This document shows positions 45,652-54,585 of a stretch of 64,000 bases of DNA, in pieces. The stretch comes from Clostridium algifaecis (lineage in GTDB: Bacteria > Bacillota > Clostridia > Clostridiales > Clostridiaceae), in contig NZ_JAGGLM010000005.1 in the NCBI RefSeq assembly GCF_017874415.1, positions 62,001 through 126,000 on the forward strand, given 5' to 3'. The notes beneath the pieces are model-generated. The model did not search any database. It was not told the DNA's origin and saw nothing but the letters and a program-made list of their open reading frames with translations. The position numbers and the translations under genes are program-made. Every line of letters begins with the position of its first letter. Position 1 is the first letter of the stretch.

Positions 45652-47091
45652 ATGTTTTTTGATATAAAACTTGATAAGAAGAGACCTGTATATATACAAC
45701 TGAAAGATTATATAAAAAATATGATACTTAGAGGAATGCTTACAGCTGGTGAAAAGTTACCATCCACACGTGAATTGGCTCTCATGCTAAAGATAAGTAG
45801 AAATACAATAATTTATACTTATGATTTTCTGCAGGATGAAGGTCTCATTTATATAAAAAGGGGCAGAGGGGCTTTTGTTTCCGATGTAAAGGTTGATTTT
45901 CAGAAAAAATGGGATATAAACTGGGATGAAAGAATAAATAATTATGCACGTGAAGCTGAAAAACTTGATATAATTAAAAGTGAAATTAAATGGGAAAAAG
46001 GAATGATATCCTTTAAGAGCATAGCTCCTGACGATAAATTGTTTGACGTTGAGAATTTTAAAAAGTCATTTTTGAATTGTATTTCAAGAGAAGGCGGCAA
46101 GATATTAAATTATGGATACGCTCAAGGGTATAAACCTTTAATTGAATATCTCCTTAAATATATGGGAAATAAGGGAGTTGATACATCAGGAAAAGATATA
46201 CTCATAACAAATGGCTTTACAGAAGGATTTGATTTAATACTTTCATGTCTTACAAACGAAGGAGACAAAGTTATATGCGAGAACCCAACACATAATACTG
46301 CTATAAAAATTATGAGGCTGCATAAGTTGAATATAACAGGGATAGACATGGAAAGTACAGGAATTAACTTAAATGATTTATCACAAAAACTTGACCGGGA
46401 TAAATTTAAGCTTTCTTATTTCATACCTTCTTATCACAATCCTACAGGAATTGTAATGTCTCCTAAAAAAAGAACTGAACTCTATAATATTCTTAGAAAA
46501 CATAATGTTCCTATAGTTGAAGACGGATTCAACGAAGAACTTAGATATTTAAGCGATCATGTATCCCCAATTGCAGCATTAAGTGGAAGCGGAAATAGTG
46601 TTTTATATATAGGAAGTTTTTCAAAAATACTTTTTCCTGGACTTAGAATAGGATGGATACTGGCAGATAAAAATCTCATAGGATACCTGGAAAGTGCAAA
46701 GAGAAGCAGAAATATACATACATCTTTTCTTGACCAGGCAGTATTCTGTGATTACCTTAGAGAAGGCAATTTTGAAAAGTACATTAAGAAAGCTAGAAAA
46801 TTTTATAAAGATAAATATGAAGTGGCAATAAAGCTTGCTGAAAAATATATTATAAGGAGCAGGATATATGGTGAGGGAGGCCTTCACATATTTGTAAAAC
46901 TTGATAATATTAATTCAAGAAAGCTTCTTGAAAATTGCTGCAGCAGGGGAGTTATATTTACTCCTGGAGATATATTTTATACGGATGGCGGCGGAAAAGA
47001 TACCTTCAGACTTGGATTTCCAAGGGTCAGCAATGAAGATATAGAAAAAGGTTTTAAAATAATTGGAGAAGAAATTAAAAAATTATATTAA
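45652..47091 (+). CDS. MocR-type regulator (GntR winged helix plus aminotransferase domain)
   Basis: Residues 1-75 form a GntR DNA-binding domain (AGEKLPSTRELALMLKISRN, YDFLQDEGLIYIKRGRGAFV). Residues about 110-479 are a fold-type I aminotransferase: ILITNGFTEGFDLILSCL, SYHNPTGIVMSPKKR, VEDGFNEELRY, and the PLP lysine in GSFSKILFPGLRIGW. MocR proteins such as GabR and PdxR sense PLP or an amino compound and usually control neighbouring genes. The NUDIX gene starts 19 bases downstream. ATG 45652 follows GGGAGTG. Confidence 0.9.
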   Translation: MFFDIKLDKKRPVYIQLKDYIKNMILRGMLTAGEKLPSTRELALMLKISRNTIIYTYDFLQDEGLIYIKRGRGAFVSDVKVDFQKKWDINWDERINNYAREAEKLDIIKSEIKWEKGMISFKSIAPDDKLFDVENFKKSFLNCISREGGKILNYGYAQGYKPLIEYLLKYMGNKGVDTSGKDILITNGFTEGFDLILSCLTNEGDKVICENPTHNTAIKIMRLHKLNITGIDMESTGINLNDLSQKLDRDKFKLSYFIPSYHNPTGIVMSPKKRTELYNILRKHNVPIVEDGFNEELRYLSDHVSPIAALSGSGNSVLYIGSFSKILFPGLRIGWILADKNLIGYLESAKRSRNIHTSFLDQAVFCDYLREGNFEKYIKKARKFYKDKYEVAIKLAEKYIIRSRIYGEGGLHIFVKLDNINSRKLLENCCSRGVIFTPGDIFYTDGGGKDTFRLGFPRVSNEDIEKGFKIIGEEIKKLY

Positions 47092-47110
47092 TAATAATGG
47101 AGGCTTTTAT

Positions 47111-47665
47111 ATGAAAAAAATACGTGAAAATATATTGTATAAAGGTGACTGGATAGCTCTTAAAGAAATAACTTATTCAGGAAAAAAGAATGAAGAATTA
47201 AAGTGGGAGAGTATAGAAAGGACAAATACTGTAAATACTGTAGTAATGCTGGCTAAACTTTGTCCGTCAAATAGATATGTACTTATAAAACAGTACAGGG
47301 CACCTATTGATAATTATATTATTGGATTTCCAGCAGGACTTATGGAAGACAGTGATCCAGCAAAAAATGCACTAAGGGAATTAAAAGAAGAAACAGGCTA
47401 TACTGGAAAAGTTAAATCAATAAGCCCTGTTCTTTATTCTAATGCAGCTTTGCTGTCGGATACGGTTACGTTAGTCAATGTTGAAATAGATGAGAATTTG
47501 CCGCAAAATTTAAATCCAGAACAAAATCTGGAGGATTCCGAGGACATAGAGGTTATATTAATTGATAAGAATAAAATACTTGATTTTTTAATGGAAGAAC
47601 AGAAAAATGGAGTCGGTGTTGGAATTGGTGTGTGGTATATTTTTGGAGGATTACAGCACAATTAA
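47111..47665 (+). CDS. NUDIX hydrolase (ADP-ribose pyrophosphatase-like)
   Basis: A 184-residue NUDIX enzyme. The box reads GLMEDSDPAKNALRELKEETGY: the REL-x-EE-x-GY part is intact, but the left spacer is one residue shorter than the consensus G-x5-E-x7. The preceding FPAG and the segment VVMLAKLCPSNRYVLIKQYR fit the ADP-ribose pyrophosphatase group. ATG 47111 follows GGAGG; an upstream start overlaps the MocR gene and adds 16 unconserved residues. Probably in one transcript with the MocR gene. Confidence 0.85.
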   Translation: MKKIRENILYKGDWIALKEITYSGKKNEELKWESIERTNTVNTVVMLAKLCPSNRYVLIKQYRAPIDNYIIGFPAGLMEDSDPAKNALRELKEETGYTGKVKSISPVLYSNAALLSDTVTLVNVEIDENLPQNLNPEQNLEDSEDIEVILIDKNKILDFLMEEQKNGVGVGIGVWYIFGGLQHN

Positions 47666-47698
47666 TAATTGTATGTAATCATTGGAGATGATTAATAA

Positions 47699-47800
47699 AT
47701 GATAATGGATTTAATCATTATTTGTAGTATAATTAGTGCTGGTGGTGTTATAGTAGTAATAATTGTACTTTATACGTTGTTTTCACACAAGAATAAATAA
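47699..47800 (+). CDS. Small single-span membrane peptide
   Basis: A 33-residue open frame with a TGGAGATG ribosome binding site 11 bases upstream. Residues 4-28 form one long hydrophobic span (LIIICSIISAGGVIVVIIVL within it), followed by the basic tail FSHKNK. It lies 45 bases before cbiQ. It resembles no family I can name; it is shorter than CbiN, which has two spans. It could be an accessory subunit of the cobalt transporter or an unrelated small protein. Confidence 0.5.
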   Translation: MIMDLIIICSIISAGGVIVVIIVLYTLFSHKNK

Positions 47801-47845
47801 TACCTTATAAAAATGCGATAAGAGTGTCTGACAGGGGGGTCGAAT

Positions 47846-48649
47846 TTGAAAGATTGGCTTTTAAAAAAAGATGATTACATACCTGAAAAAGATTCGGACA
47901 AGTTTATAGACAAAAGTATATTCTCTATTTTAAAGGTTTTGTCACTTATCAAAAGAAGAAATAAATTAAAAAGTGGGTTTATATATAAAATAAATCCAGT
48001 TATAAAACTTATATTTATGATTTTAAATATAGTATTTTTATCTGTATCTAGAAATTTTATGTATGTAATTGCTGTGGATATATATTTTTTATTACTCCTC
48101 AGTTCTTTGGATGCAGATGAAATAAAAAATATACTTATTTTAAGCATGATTGTACCAATCTTTACTCTTATAATGCTTATACCTTCAATATTAACGGGAA
48201 ATATTATAAATAGTTTTATTCTTATATCTAAGATATTTGGAACTATAATGATTGTAAATATATTTTCTTGTACCACGAAGTGGAGTTATATAACAAGATC
48301 TTTAAAAGTATTTTTTATACCGGATATATTTATATTGGTATTTGATATAACTATAAAATACATTTATATTTTGGGCCAATTTGCGTTAAATATGTTTTAT
48401 TCTTTAAAACTTAAATCAGTTGGAAAGAATAATAAAAAATATTCTTCAGTACCTAAAATAATTGGAACTCTATTTTTAAAGTCAAATGAAATGGGTGAAG
48501 AAATGTATTCTGCTATGGAATGCAGGGGATTTACCGGAGAATATAAAAATTTTTCTAAATTTAAGTTTACAATGTCGGATTTATTATATTGTATAATCAG
48601 TATACTTGTTATAGCGTTGTATTTTTACATGGCAGGAGTGAAGGTTTAA
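47846..48649 (+). CDS. cbiQ: Cobalt ECF transporter transmembrane subunit CbiQ
   Basis: Energy-coupling membrane component linking the ATPase to the metal-binding subunit. Five or so spans lie between residues 50 and 265. The helical coupling region carries the family motif EMGEEMYSAMECRGFTGEY (an A-[ML]-x-x-RG variant that contacts CbiO). TTG start after AGGGGGG. cbiO begins right after the stop codon. The metal-binding CbiM and CbiN are not in this window. Confidence 0.87.
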   Translation: MKDWLLKKDDYIPEKDSDKFIDKSIFSILKVLSLIKRRNKLKSGFIYKINPVIKLIFMILNIVFLSVSRNFMYVIAVDIYFLLLLSSLDADEIKNILILSMIVPIFTLIMLIPSILTGNIINSFILISKIFGTIMIVNIFSCTTKWSYITRSLKVFFIPDIFILVFDITIKYIYILGQFALNMFYSLKLKSVGKNNKKYSSVPKIIGTLFLKSNEMGEEMYSAMECRGFTGEYKNFSKFKFTMSDLLYCIISILVIALYFYMAGVKV

Positions 48650-49375
48650 ATGATAGAGTTTAAAGATGTCTGTTTTAATTATAATGATCTTCAAGTAATT
48701 AAGAATATAGATATAGATATAAAAGAAGGGGAATCAGTTGCACTTATAGGAGCTAATGGAAGTGGGAAATCAACATTTCTAAAACTTGTAAATGGAATTA
48801 TATTCCCTTCAAGTGGAAATTATTTGTTTGATAATATAAATATATGTAAAAAAAAGCTTGATGATTCAAAGTATTCCAAATCATTTCATAAAAGAGTTGG
48901 ATTTGTATTTCAAAATTCAGATTCTCAGCTATTTTGTCAGAATGTATATGAAGAAATTGCATTCGGTCCAAGGCAGATGGGAATGGATGAAAAAGAGGTT
49001 AGGATGAGAGTAGATGATTGCCTGAATTTACTTGACATATATGATTTGAAGCATAGACAGCCATATAATTTGAGCGGCGGTGAAAAGAAGAAAGTAGCTA
49101 TTGCATCTGTACTTGCACTTAATCCAGAGGTACTTACTTTAGATGAACCTATGAATGGAATAGATCCTAAGGGAAAGAAATTTCTGAGAGAGCTTTTTAT
49201 AAAATTAAATAATGCAGGAAAGACTATAATATGTTCAACTCATGATTTTGAATATGTAAAAGGTGTTTTTAAAAGGGCACTTGTGTTTTCAGAAGATCAC
49301 AGGATAATAAGAGATGATAGTTATGATGCTGTGATAAATGATGATAAATTTTTAATAGAGAATAATATAAAGTAA
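48650..49375 (+). CDS. cbiO: Cobalt ECF transporter ATPase CbiO
   Basis: ABC ATPase of 241 residues. Walker A GANGSGKS (34-41), Q-loop QNSDSQLFCQNVYEEIAFGP typical of ECF ATPases, signature LSGGEKKKVAIA, Walker B VLTLDEPMNGID, and switch His in STHD. Immediately follows cbiQ, so both are translated together. A generic ECF ATPase is possible, but the position at the head of the cobalamin operon points to cobalt. Confidence 0.9.
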   Translation: MIEFKDVCFNYNDLQVIKNIDIDIKEGESVALIGANGSGKSTFLKLVNGIIFPSSGNYLFDNINICKKKLDDSKYSKSFHKRVGFVFQNSDSQLFCQNVYEEIAFGPRQMGMDEKEVRMRVDDCLNLLDIYDLKHRQPYNLSGGEKKKVAIASVLALNPEVLTLDEPMNGIDPKGKKFLRELFIKLNNAGKTIICSTHDFEYVKGVFKRALVFSEDHRIIRDDSYDAVINDDKFLIENNIK

Positions 49376-49402
49376 ATAACTTTGTAATTTTGGAGGGCTT
49401 TT

Positions 49403-50890
49403 ATGGGTAAAATTATGATTCAAGGAACGGGATCGTCCGTAGGAAAAAGTATAATTGTTACAGCTCTTTGCAGGATATTTAAACAGGACGGATATTCTGT
49501 AGCACCTTTTAAGTCCCAAAATATGTCTTTGAATTCATACATAACTTTAGATGGAAAAGAAATGGGACGGGCTCAGGTACTTCAGGCATATGCATGTGGT
49601 CTTGAGCCAGAGGTTTATATGAATCCAATACTTTTAAAGCCTACTTCTGATAAAAAAAGCCAAATAATATTAAATGGTGAGGTTTATGGTAATGCTAGTG
49701 CATTAGAATATCATAATATGAAGACTAAATTTGGAGATATGCTAAAGGAGCATTTTTCAAATTTGGAGAGTAAATTTGACATAGTTGTAATGGAGGGCGC
49801 AGGAAGCCCGGCGGAGATAAATTTAAGGGATAGAGATATTGTAAATATGGGAATGGCAGAGATTGCAGATGCTCCAGTAGTTTTGGTAGGAGATATAGAT
49901 AAGGGCGGCGTATTTGCATCTCTTGCAGGAACCATGCTTCTTTTAAGAGATGATGAAAGGAAAAGAGTACGTGGGACTATAATAAATAAATTCAGAGGTG
50001 ATATAGAAATATTAAAACCAGGGCTGAGTATGTTAGAGGACATAATTAAAGTGCCATGTATGGGAGTTGTACCTTACTTCAATCTTAAGCTGGAGGATGA
50101 AGATGGAGCAATTTCATTTAATAGTAAATGTACAGCTAAACCAATAGATATAGCTGTCATAAAACTTCCACATATATCAAATTTTACAGACTTTGACGCA
50201 TTTAAACAGGAAGATGATGTATCAGTTAGATTTGTCAGCTCTGAGGATGAACTTGGAAGACCTGACATTCTTATAATTCCAGGAAGTAAGAATACTATAG
50301 ATGATTTAATAAAGTTAAGGGAGTGCGGCCTTGAGGACAGTATAAAAGAATATAGTAAAAATGGAATTTTAATAGGAATATGCGGCGGATACCAGATGAT
50401 GGGTACTTCTATAAAAGATCCATATGAAGTCGAAAGCAGTACATTGTATACATATGGAATGGGACTTTTAAACGTGGATACTGTACTTGAAAAAGATAAA
50501 GTTACATCTAGAGTAAAAGGTGAAAGCAAAAATTGTATGGATGGTAATTCAGAAGTATATGGTTATGAAATTCATATGGGGAGTTCGAAATATGGAAAAG
50601 GATCAAAGTCGTTATTTAGTATAAACAGCAAGAATGGAGAAAAGGTGTCCATGGAAGATGGTGCTGTAAATGATAAAAATAATATAATGGGAACTTATAT
50701 TCACGGCGTTTTTGATGGCATAAATTTTAGACAGTACATATTGAATAAAGTAAGAAAAAGCAAAGGCATGTGTACTAGAAAATCAAAAAATTATGAAAAT
50801 TTTAGAGATAAAGAGCTGGATAAACTCGCTGATATAGTTAGAAATAATATAGATATGGATATTATATATGATATAGTTTCAGGAAAATAA
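49403..50890 (+). CDS. cbiP: Cobyric acid synthase
   Basis: Amidates side chains b, d, e and g of adenosyl-cobyrinate a,c-diamide using glutamine and ATP. The N-terminal synthetase domain has [20 protein letters not shown] and [36 protein letters not shown] follows. The C-terminal type-1 glutaminase has the nucleophile Cys in [10 protein letters not shown] and the partner His in YIHGVFD. Length 495 is normal. Also called CobQ. Confidence 0.95.
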   Translation: MGKIMIQGTGSSVGKSIIVTALCRIFKQDGYSVAPFKSQNMSLNSYITLDGKEMGRAQVLQAYACGLEPEVYMNPILLKPTSDKKSQIILNGEVYGNASALEYHNMKTKFGDMLKEHFSNLESKFDIVVMEGAGSPAEINLRDRDIVNMGMAEIADAPVVLVGDIDKGGVFASLAGTMLLLRDDERKRVRGTIINKFRGDIEILKPGLSMLEDIIKVPCMGVVPYFNLKLEDEDGAISFNSKCTAKPIDIAVIKLPHISNFTDFDAFKQEDDVSVRFVSSEDELGRPDILIIPGSKNTIDDLIKLRECGLEDSIKEYSKNGILIGICGGYQMMGTSIKDPYEVESSTLYTYGMGLLNVDTVLEKDKVTSRVKGESKNCMDGNSEVYGYEIHMGSSKYGKGSKSLFSINSKNGEKVSMEDGAVNDKNNIMGTYIHGVFDGINFRQYILNKVRKSKGMCTRKSKNYENFRDKELDKLADIVRNNIDMDIIYDIVSGK

Positions 50891-50906
50891 GGAAGAGGTA
50901 ATTTAT

Positions 50907-51887
50907 TTGGCTCAGTCTTTTATAATTATGAATTTAATAGATGTTGTAGCAGCGGTCTTGCTGGATTTAATAATAGGAGATCCTACATGGTTTCCACATC
51001 CTGTGATTTTTATGGGAAAGTTAGTATCTTTCTTGGAAAAGAGAGGCAGACAATTATTTAAGAGTGAAATAGCGATTAAAACTTTTGGAGGAATTATAGT
51101 TTTAATTATGATTTCAATTAGTTTTTCAATCCCATTTGCAGTCCTATATATATTTAAAACAAATATTTTGGCTTTTAATATAATAAATACTGTGCTGCTT
51201 TGCACTGCTCTTTCTGCAAGGTGCCTTAGCAAAGAGGCAAAAAAGGTATACTGTTCTTTGGAAAAAAATGATATAGAGGATGCAAGGGTAAAACTTTCTT
51301 ATATAGTAGGAAGAGATACTCAAAATTTAAATAAAGATGAGATAACAAGGGCAGTAGTTGAAACTGTAGCTGAAAATACTTCAGATGGAGTTATAGCACC
51401 ACTTTTTTATGGAATTATTTTTGGAGCCCCTCTTGCAATGATGTATAAGGCAGTAAATACAATGGACTCTATGCTTGGCTATATGAATGAAAAGTACAGA
51501 CATATAGGATTTTTTCCTGCTAAAGTAGATGACATTTTTAACTTAATACCAGCAAGAATAACAGGTGTTTTAATGTGCATTGCAGCTCCTGCAGTTGGAG
51601 GAAATATTTTAGAAACTGTAAAAATAATGGTGAGGGACAGAAAAAACCACAAAAGTCCTAACTGTGCATATCCTGAGGCAGCGGCAGCAGGTGCCATGGG
51701 AGTAAAATTGGGTGGAACAAATATTTATTTTGGAGAGATTGTCTATAAGCCAACATTGGGAGATGAAAAAGTAAAACTTGATTTCTCACATATAAATAAT
51801 TGTATAAAGCTTATGTATTTATCAGAAACTATTATGGTCATTGCAGCGGCTGTTTTAACGTATGGAATATTCAAAGAAGTACTATAA
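50907..51887 (+). CDS. cbiB: Adenosylcobinamide-phosphate synthase CbiB
   Basis: Membrane enzyme that attaches aminopropanol phosphate to cobyric acid. Family features are LLDLIIGDPTWFPHPVIFMG, AVVETVAENTSDGVIAPLFYG in two parts, and MYKAVNTMDSMLGYMNEKY; several spans. Starts at TTG 50907. It overlaps nothing of cobD when the latter is started at 51904 (16-base gap). Together with CobD it makes the nucleotide-loop linker. Confidence 0.93.
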   Translation: MAQSFIIMNLIDVVAAVLLDLIIGDPTWFPHPVIFMGKLVSFLEKRGRQLFKSEIAIKTFGGIIVLIMISISFSIPFAVLYIFKTNILAFNIINTVLLCTALSARCLSKEAKKVYCSLEKNDIEDARVKLSYIVGRDTQNLNKDEITRAVVETVAENTSDGVIAPLFYGIIFGAPLAMMYKAVNTMDSMLGYMNEKYRHIGFFPAKVDDIFNLIPARITGVLMCIAAPAVGGNILETVKIMVRDRKNHKSPNCAYPEAAAAGAMGVKLGGTNIYFGEIVYKPTLGDEKVKLDFSHINNCIKLMYLSETIMVIAAAVLTYGIFKEVL

Positions 51888-51903
51888 AATAGGATGTGAT
51901 TAT

Positions 51904-52968
51904 ATGGAACATGGGGGAGATATATATACAGATGGAATTTTAAAAGGGAAAAAACTTCTTGATTTTAGTTCGAATATAAATCCACTTGGGGTACCAAAAA
52001 GTTTTATTGACAACATATATGAAGCAGTTAAACTTTCAGATGTATATCCAGATGCAGAATATAGAGAACTTAAAACAAATATAAGAGATTATTTAAATGC
52101 AGATTCTATTGAAGAAAAAAATATAATTGTCGGAAATGGGGCAGCTGAAATAATAGATCTCTCTATAGGCTGTTTTAAAAGTATATGTATAGTTGTTCCT
52201 TCTTTTATTGAATATGAAAAAAATTCAGTAAAGTGGGGTTTAGATATAAAATATTCCTTTCTTAACGAGAATATGGATTTTGATTACAAGGACATTATAA
52301 AAAAGCTGGAAGATTCTGAAGCACTTATAATAGGAAATCCAAACAATCCTAATGGAAGAATTATAGATAAGAAAAATTTCAAGAATATACTGGACTATTG
52401 TGAGAGATATAATAAAACTATAATAATAGATGAAGCTTTTGTTGAGTTTACGGGAAAGACGGAAAATAGTTTTATTGATGAATTGAAAAATTATAAATGT
52501 CTATTTATAGTAAGAGCTATTACAAAATTTTTTGGAATGCCAGGTGTAAGATTTGGTTATGGAATTTCAAAGAATAAATTGATTTTGGAAAACATCGGGA
52601 GTAGGCAAAATCCATGGAACATAAATTGTTTTGCAGAAATGGCAGCTAAATACATATTTAAAGATGAAGAATACATAAAAAATTCTCTAAGATGGATAAG
52701 CATTGAGAGAGAAATTATGCTTAATCAGCTGAATAAAATTGATATAATAGATAAAACATATAAAACTTATGCAAATTTTGTGCTTTGCCATCTTAAAAAT
52801 ATAACGTGTGATGTGTTGTACAAAAAATGTCTTGATAGTGGATTGGTGATAAGGCAGTGTGACAATTACAGGGGACTTTCCAAAGAATATATTAGACTTG
52901 CTATAAAGGATAGAGATAAAAATAATCGCGCTATAAAAATACTTCAAGGTTTAAAAATTAATAGTTAA
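51904..52968 (+). CDS. cobD: L-threonine-O-3-phosphate decarboxylase CobD
   Basis: PLP enzyme making (R)-1-amino-2-propanol phosphate for CbiB. Starts MEHGGDIYTDG, then LDFSSNINPLGVP; the PLP lysine is in TKFFGMPGVRFGYGI, and IIGNPNNPNGRI is the aminotransferase signature. ATG 51904 follows AGGATGTGAT; a start 42 bases upstream overlaps cbiB and is not conserved. The final residues KINS and the stop lie within an interspersed repeat (52957-52987). Confidence 0.92.
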   Translation: MEHGGDIYTDGILKGKKLLDFSSNINPLGVPKSFIDNIYEAVKLSDVYPDAEYRELKTNIRDYLNADSIEEKNIIVGNGAAEIIDLSIGCFKSICIVVPSFIEYEKNSVKWGLDIKYSFLNENMDFDYKDIIKKLEDSEALIIGNPNNPNGRIIDKKNFKNILDYCERYNKTIIIDEAFVEFTGKTENSFIDELKNYKCLFIVRAITKFFGMPGVRFGYGISKNKLILENIGSRQNPWNINCFAEMAAKYIFKDEEYIKNSLRWISIEREIMLNQLNKIDIIDKTYKTYANFVLCHLKNITCDVLYKKCLDSGLVIRQCDNYRGLSKEYIRLAIKDRDKNNRAIKILQGLKINS

Positions 52969-52987
52969 GAGTTAATAGTTATGATAT
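52957..52987. repeat. Short repeat at the cobD 3' end
   Basis: AATTAATAGTTAAGAGTTAATAGTT and following bases: tandem variants of a TTAATAGTT unit. The unit supplies the cobD stop codon. Related copies lie at 30331, 56034 and 61183. Confidence 0.55.
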
Positions 52988-53008
52988 AACTGTACTGAGG
53001 TGTTTAAA

Positions 53009-53629
53009 TTGGATGAAAAATTATTTCTTACACTTTTATCGGATAAAATAAAAATTATTATAATAGGTGGTGGAAGAGCTGCCTGTATAAAATTAAAAAC
53101 TTTTCTAAGCAGAAAGTGCAGCGTTTGGATTTTATCAAAAGAATTTTCAGATGAGTTTAATGAATTTAAGGACAATATAAGTGTACACAGTTTAATAGGA
53201 GAATATGATAAAAAGTACATATATGATAAGCATATTGTAGTAATTGCTACAAATGATAAAAGGGTAAACTCTATTATAAGAAAAGATTGCAGGGAGTTAC
53301 ACAAAATATATATAGATTCTTCTGATGTCAATGGGGGAAACTGTATTGTTCCATGTCAGAGAAATACAGAAAATATCCATTTTGCTGTAAACACTAGAAA
53401 AGCATCTCCAAAGACTTCTGTTTTTATTGCAGATATCATAAAAGAACATATAGAAAAATATGATGATTTTGTGAATTTTACATCTCATATTAGAAATAAA
53501 CTTTCTAAAGGAGTAAAGAGAAAGCAGGTAATGGAATTTTTGTGTTCCAGGGATTTTTATTTTTTTTACAGCAAAAAAAAGGCTCAAATTATAATAGATA
53601 TGTTCTACGGTGATATTTTTAAAAATTAG
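53009..53629 (+). CDS. Precorrin-2 dehydrogenase/sirohydrochlorin ferrochelatase-like protein
   Basis: A 206-residue relative of the Met8p/CysG N-terminal domain: NAD-binding IIIIGGGRAACIKLKTFL, then VVIATNDKRVN and the IHFAVNTRKASPKTSVFIAD strand-helix. It should oxidise precorrin-2 to sirohydrochlorin, the substrate for cobalt insertion in the anaerobic route, and might also insert the metal since no CbiK or CbiX is in view. The glycine motif is GGGRAA rather than the common GGGKVA. TTG 53009 is eight bases after GAGG; the GTG at 53000 overlaps it. Confidence 0.85.
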   Translation: MDEKLFLTLLSDKIKIIIIGGGRAACIKLKTFLSRKCSVWILSKEFSDEFNEFKDNISVHSLIGEYDKKYIYDKHIVVIATNDKRVNSIIRKDCRELHKIYIDSSDVNGGNCIVPCQRNTENIHFAVNTRKASPKTSVFIADIIKEHIEKYDDFVNFTSHIRNKLSKGVKRKQVMEFLCSRDFYFFYSKKKAQIIIDMFYGDIFKN

Positions 53630-53675
53630 ATATACTTTGTTGTGTTGAATTCAATTGTATGGATGGTGATATTAT

Positions 53676-54548
53676 TTGAAATTAAAAATTGGAACCAGAA
53701 AGAGCAAGCTTGCCCAAATTCAGACTGAAATAGTTATGGATTTGCTTGAAAAAAAATGTAGCGTCAAAAGTGAAAAAGTTTTGATAGAAACCACAGGCGA
53801 CAAAAGATTAAATATAGCTTTAAATAAAATTGGAGGAAAAGGGTTATTTATAAAGGAAATAGAAAATGAACTTTTAAAAGGGAAAATAGATGCAGCTGTA
53901 CACAGTATGAAGGATGTTCCTTTTGATATTCCATGTGAATTTGAAATGACTGCCATCTTAAAAAGAGAAGATGCACGAGATGTATTTGTATCAAATGAAG
54001 GGATACATTTTAAGGATCTTAAAATTGGAGCAAAAATAGGTACTAGCAGTAACAGGAGAGCTTTTCAAATTAAAAAAATAAGAAAAGATTTAAAAATAGT
54101 TCCAATAAGGGGAAATATTCAAACCAGAATTGATAAAATGAAAAAAGAGAATTTAGATGGAATAGTTTTAGCGCTGGCAGGTGTTAAAAGGCTCAAATTG
54201 GAAAGAATTATAACTGATTATTTTAGTGTAGAGGATATTGTACCTGCTATTGGTCAGGGTGCCATTGGAGTTGAGATAAAAAAAGGATGCTTAAATTCAA
54301 ATATATTTAAAAAATTGAATGATGAAGATACAAGAATATGTGTTGAAGCTGAAAGAAGTTTTATGAGAACTCTAAATGGAGATTGCCACTCTACTATAGG
54401 GGCTTACGCTGAGATTTCAAAGAATAGTATGAATATTACAGGTGTATTTCAGGTAAAAGGCAGACTTATAAAGAAAAGTATAAGCGGTTATAAACAAGAT
54501 TATATCAGTTTGGGAGAAATACTGGCAGAAAATATTTTAGAAAGTTGA
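53676..54548 (+). CDS. hemC: Hydroxymethylbilane synthase
   Basis: Polymerises four porphobilinogens. Family marks: [39 protein letters not shown] (catalytic Asp nearby), [11 protein letters not shown] and the cofactor-binding Cys237 in [12 protein letters not shown]. 290 residues, slightly short at the C terminus. TTG start with GGTGAT upstream. Confidence 0.95.
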   Translation: MKLKIGTRKSKLAQIQTEIVMDLLEKKCSVKSEKVLIETTGDKRLNIALNKIGGKGLFIKEIENELLKGKIDAAVHSMKDVPFDIPCEFEMTAILKREDARDVFVSNEGIHFKDLKIGAKIGTSSNRRAFQIKKIRKDLKIVPIRGNIQTRIDKMKKENLDGIVLALAGVKRLKLERIITDYFSVEDIVPAIGQGAIGVEIKKGCLNSNIFKKLNDEDTRICVEAERSFMRTLNGDCHSTIGAYAEISKNSMNITGVFQVKGRLIKKSISGYKQDYISLGEILAENILES

Positions 54549-54585
54549 CTCTTATAGTTTTACAGTATGGTAAGGAGAGATTTTG

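Noticed and set aside
45476-45667. 63-codon open frame after metQ
   Set aside because: It covers the metQ terminator and overlaps the MocR start; no ribosome binding site and no recognisable protein.
47666-47845. Possible cobalamin riboswitch before cbiQ
   Set aside because: I looked for the B12-box and the usual aptamer core in this leader and did not find them; the stretch instead holds a small open frame.
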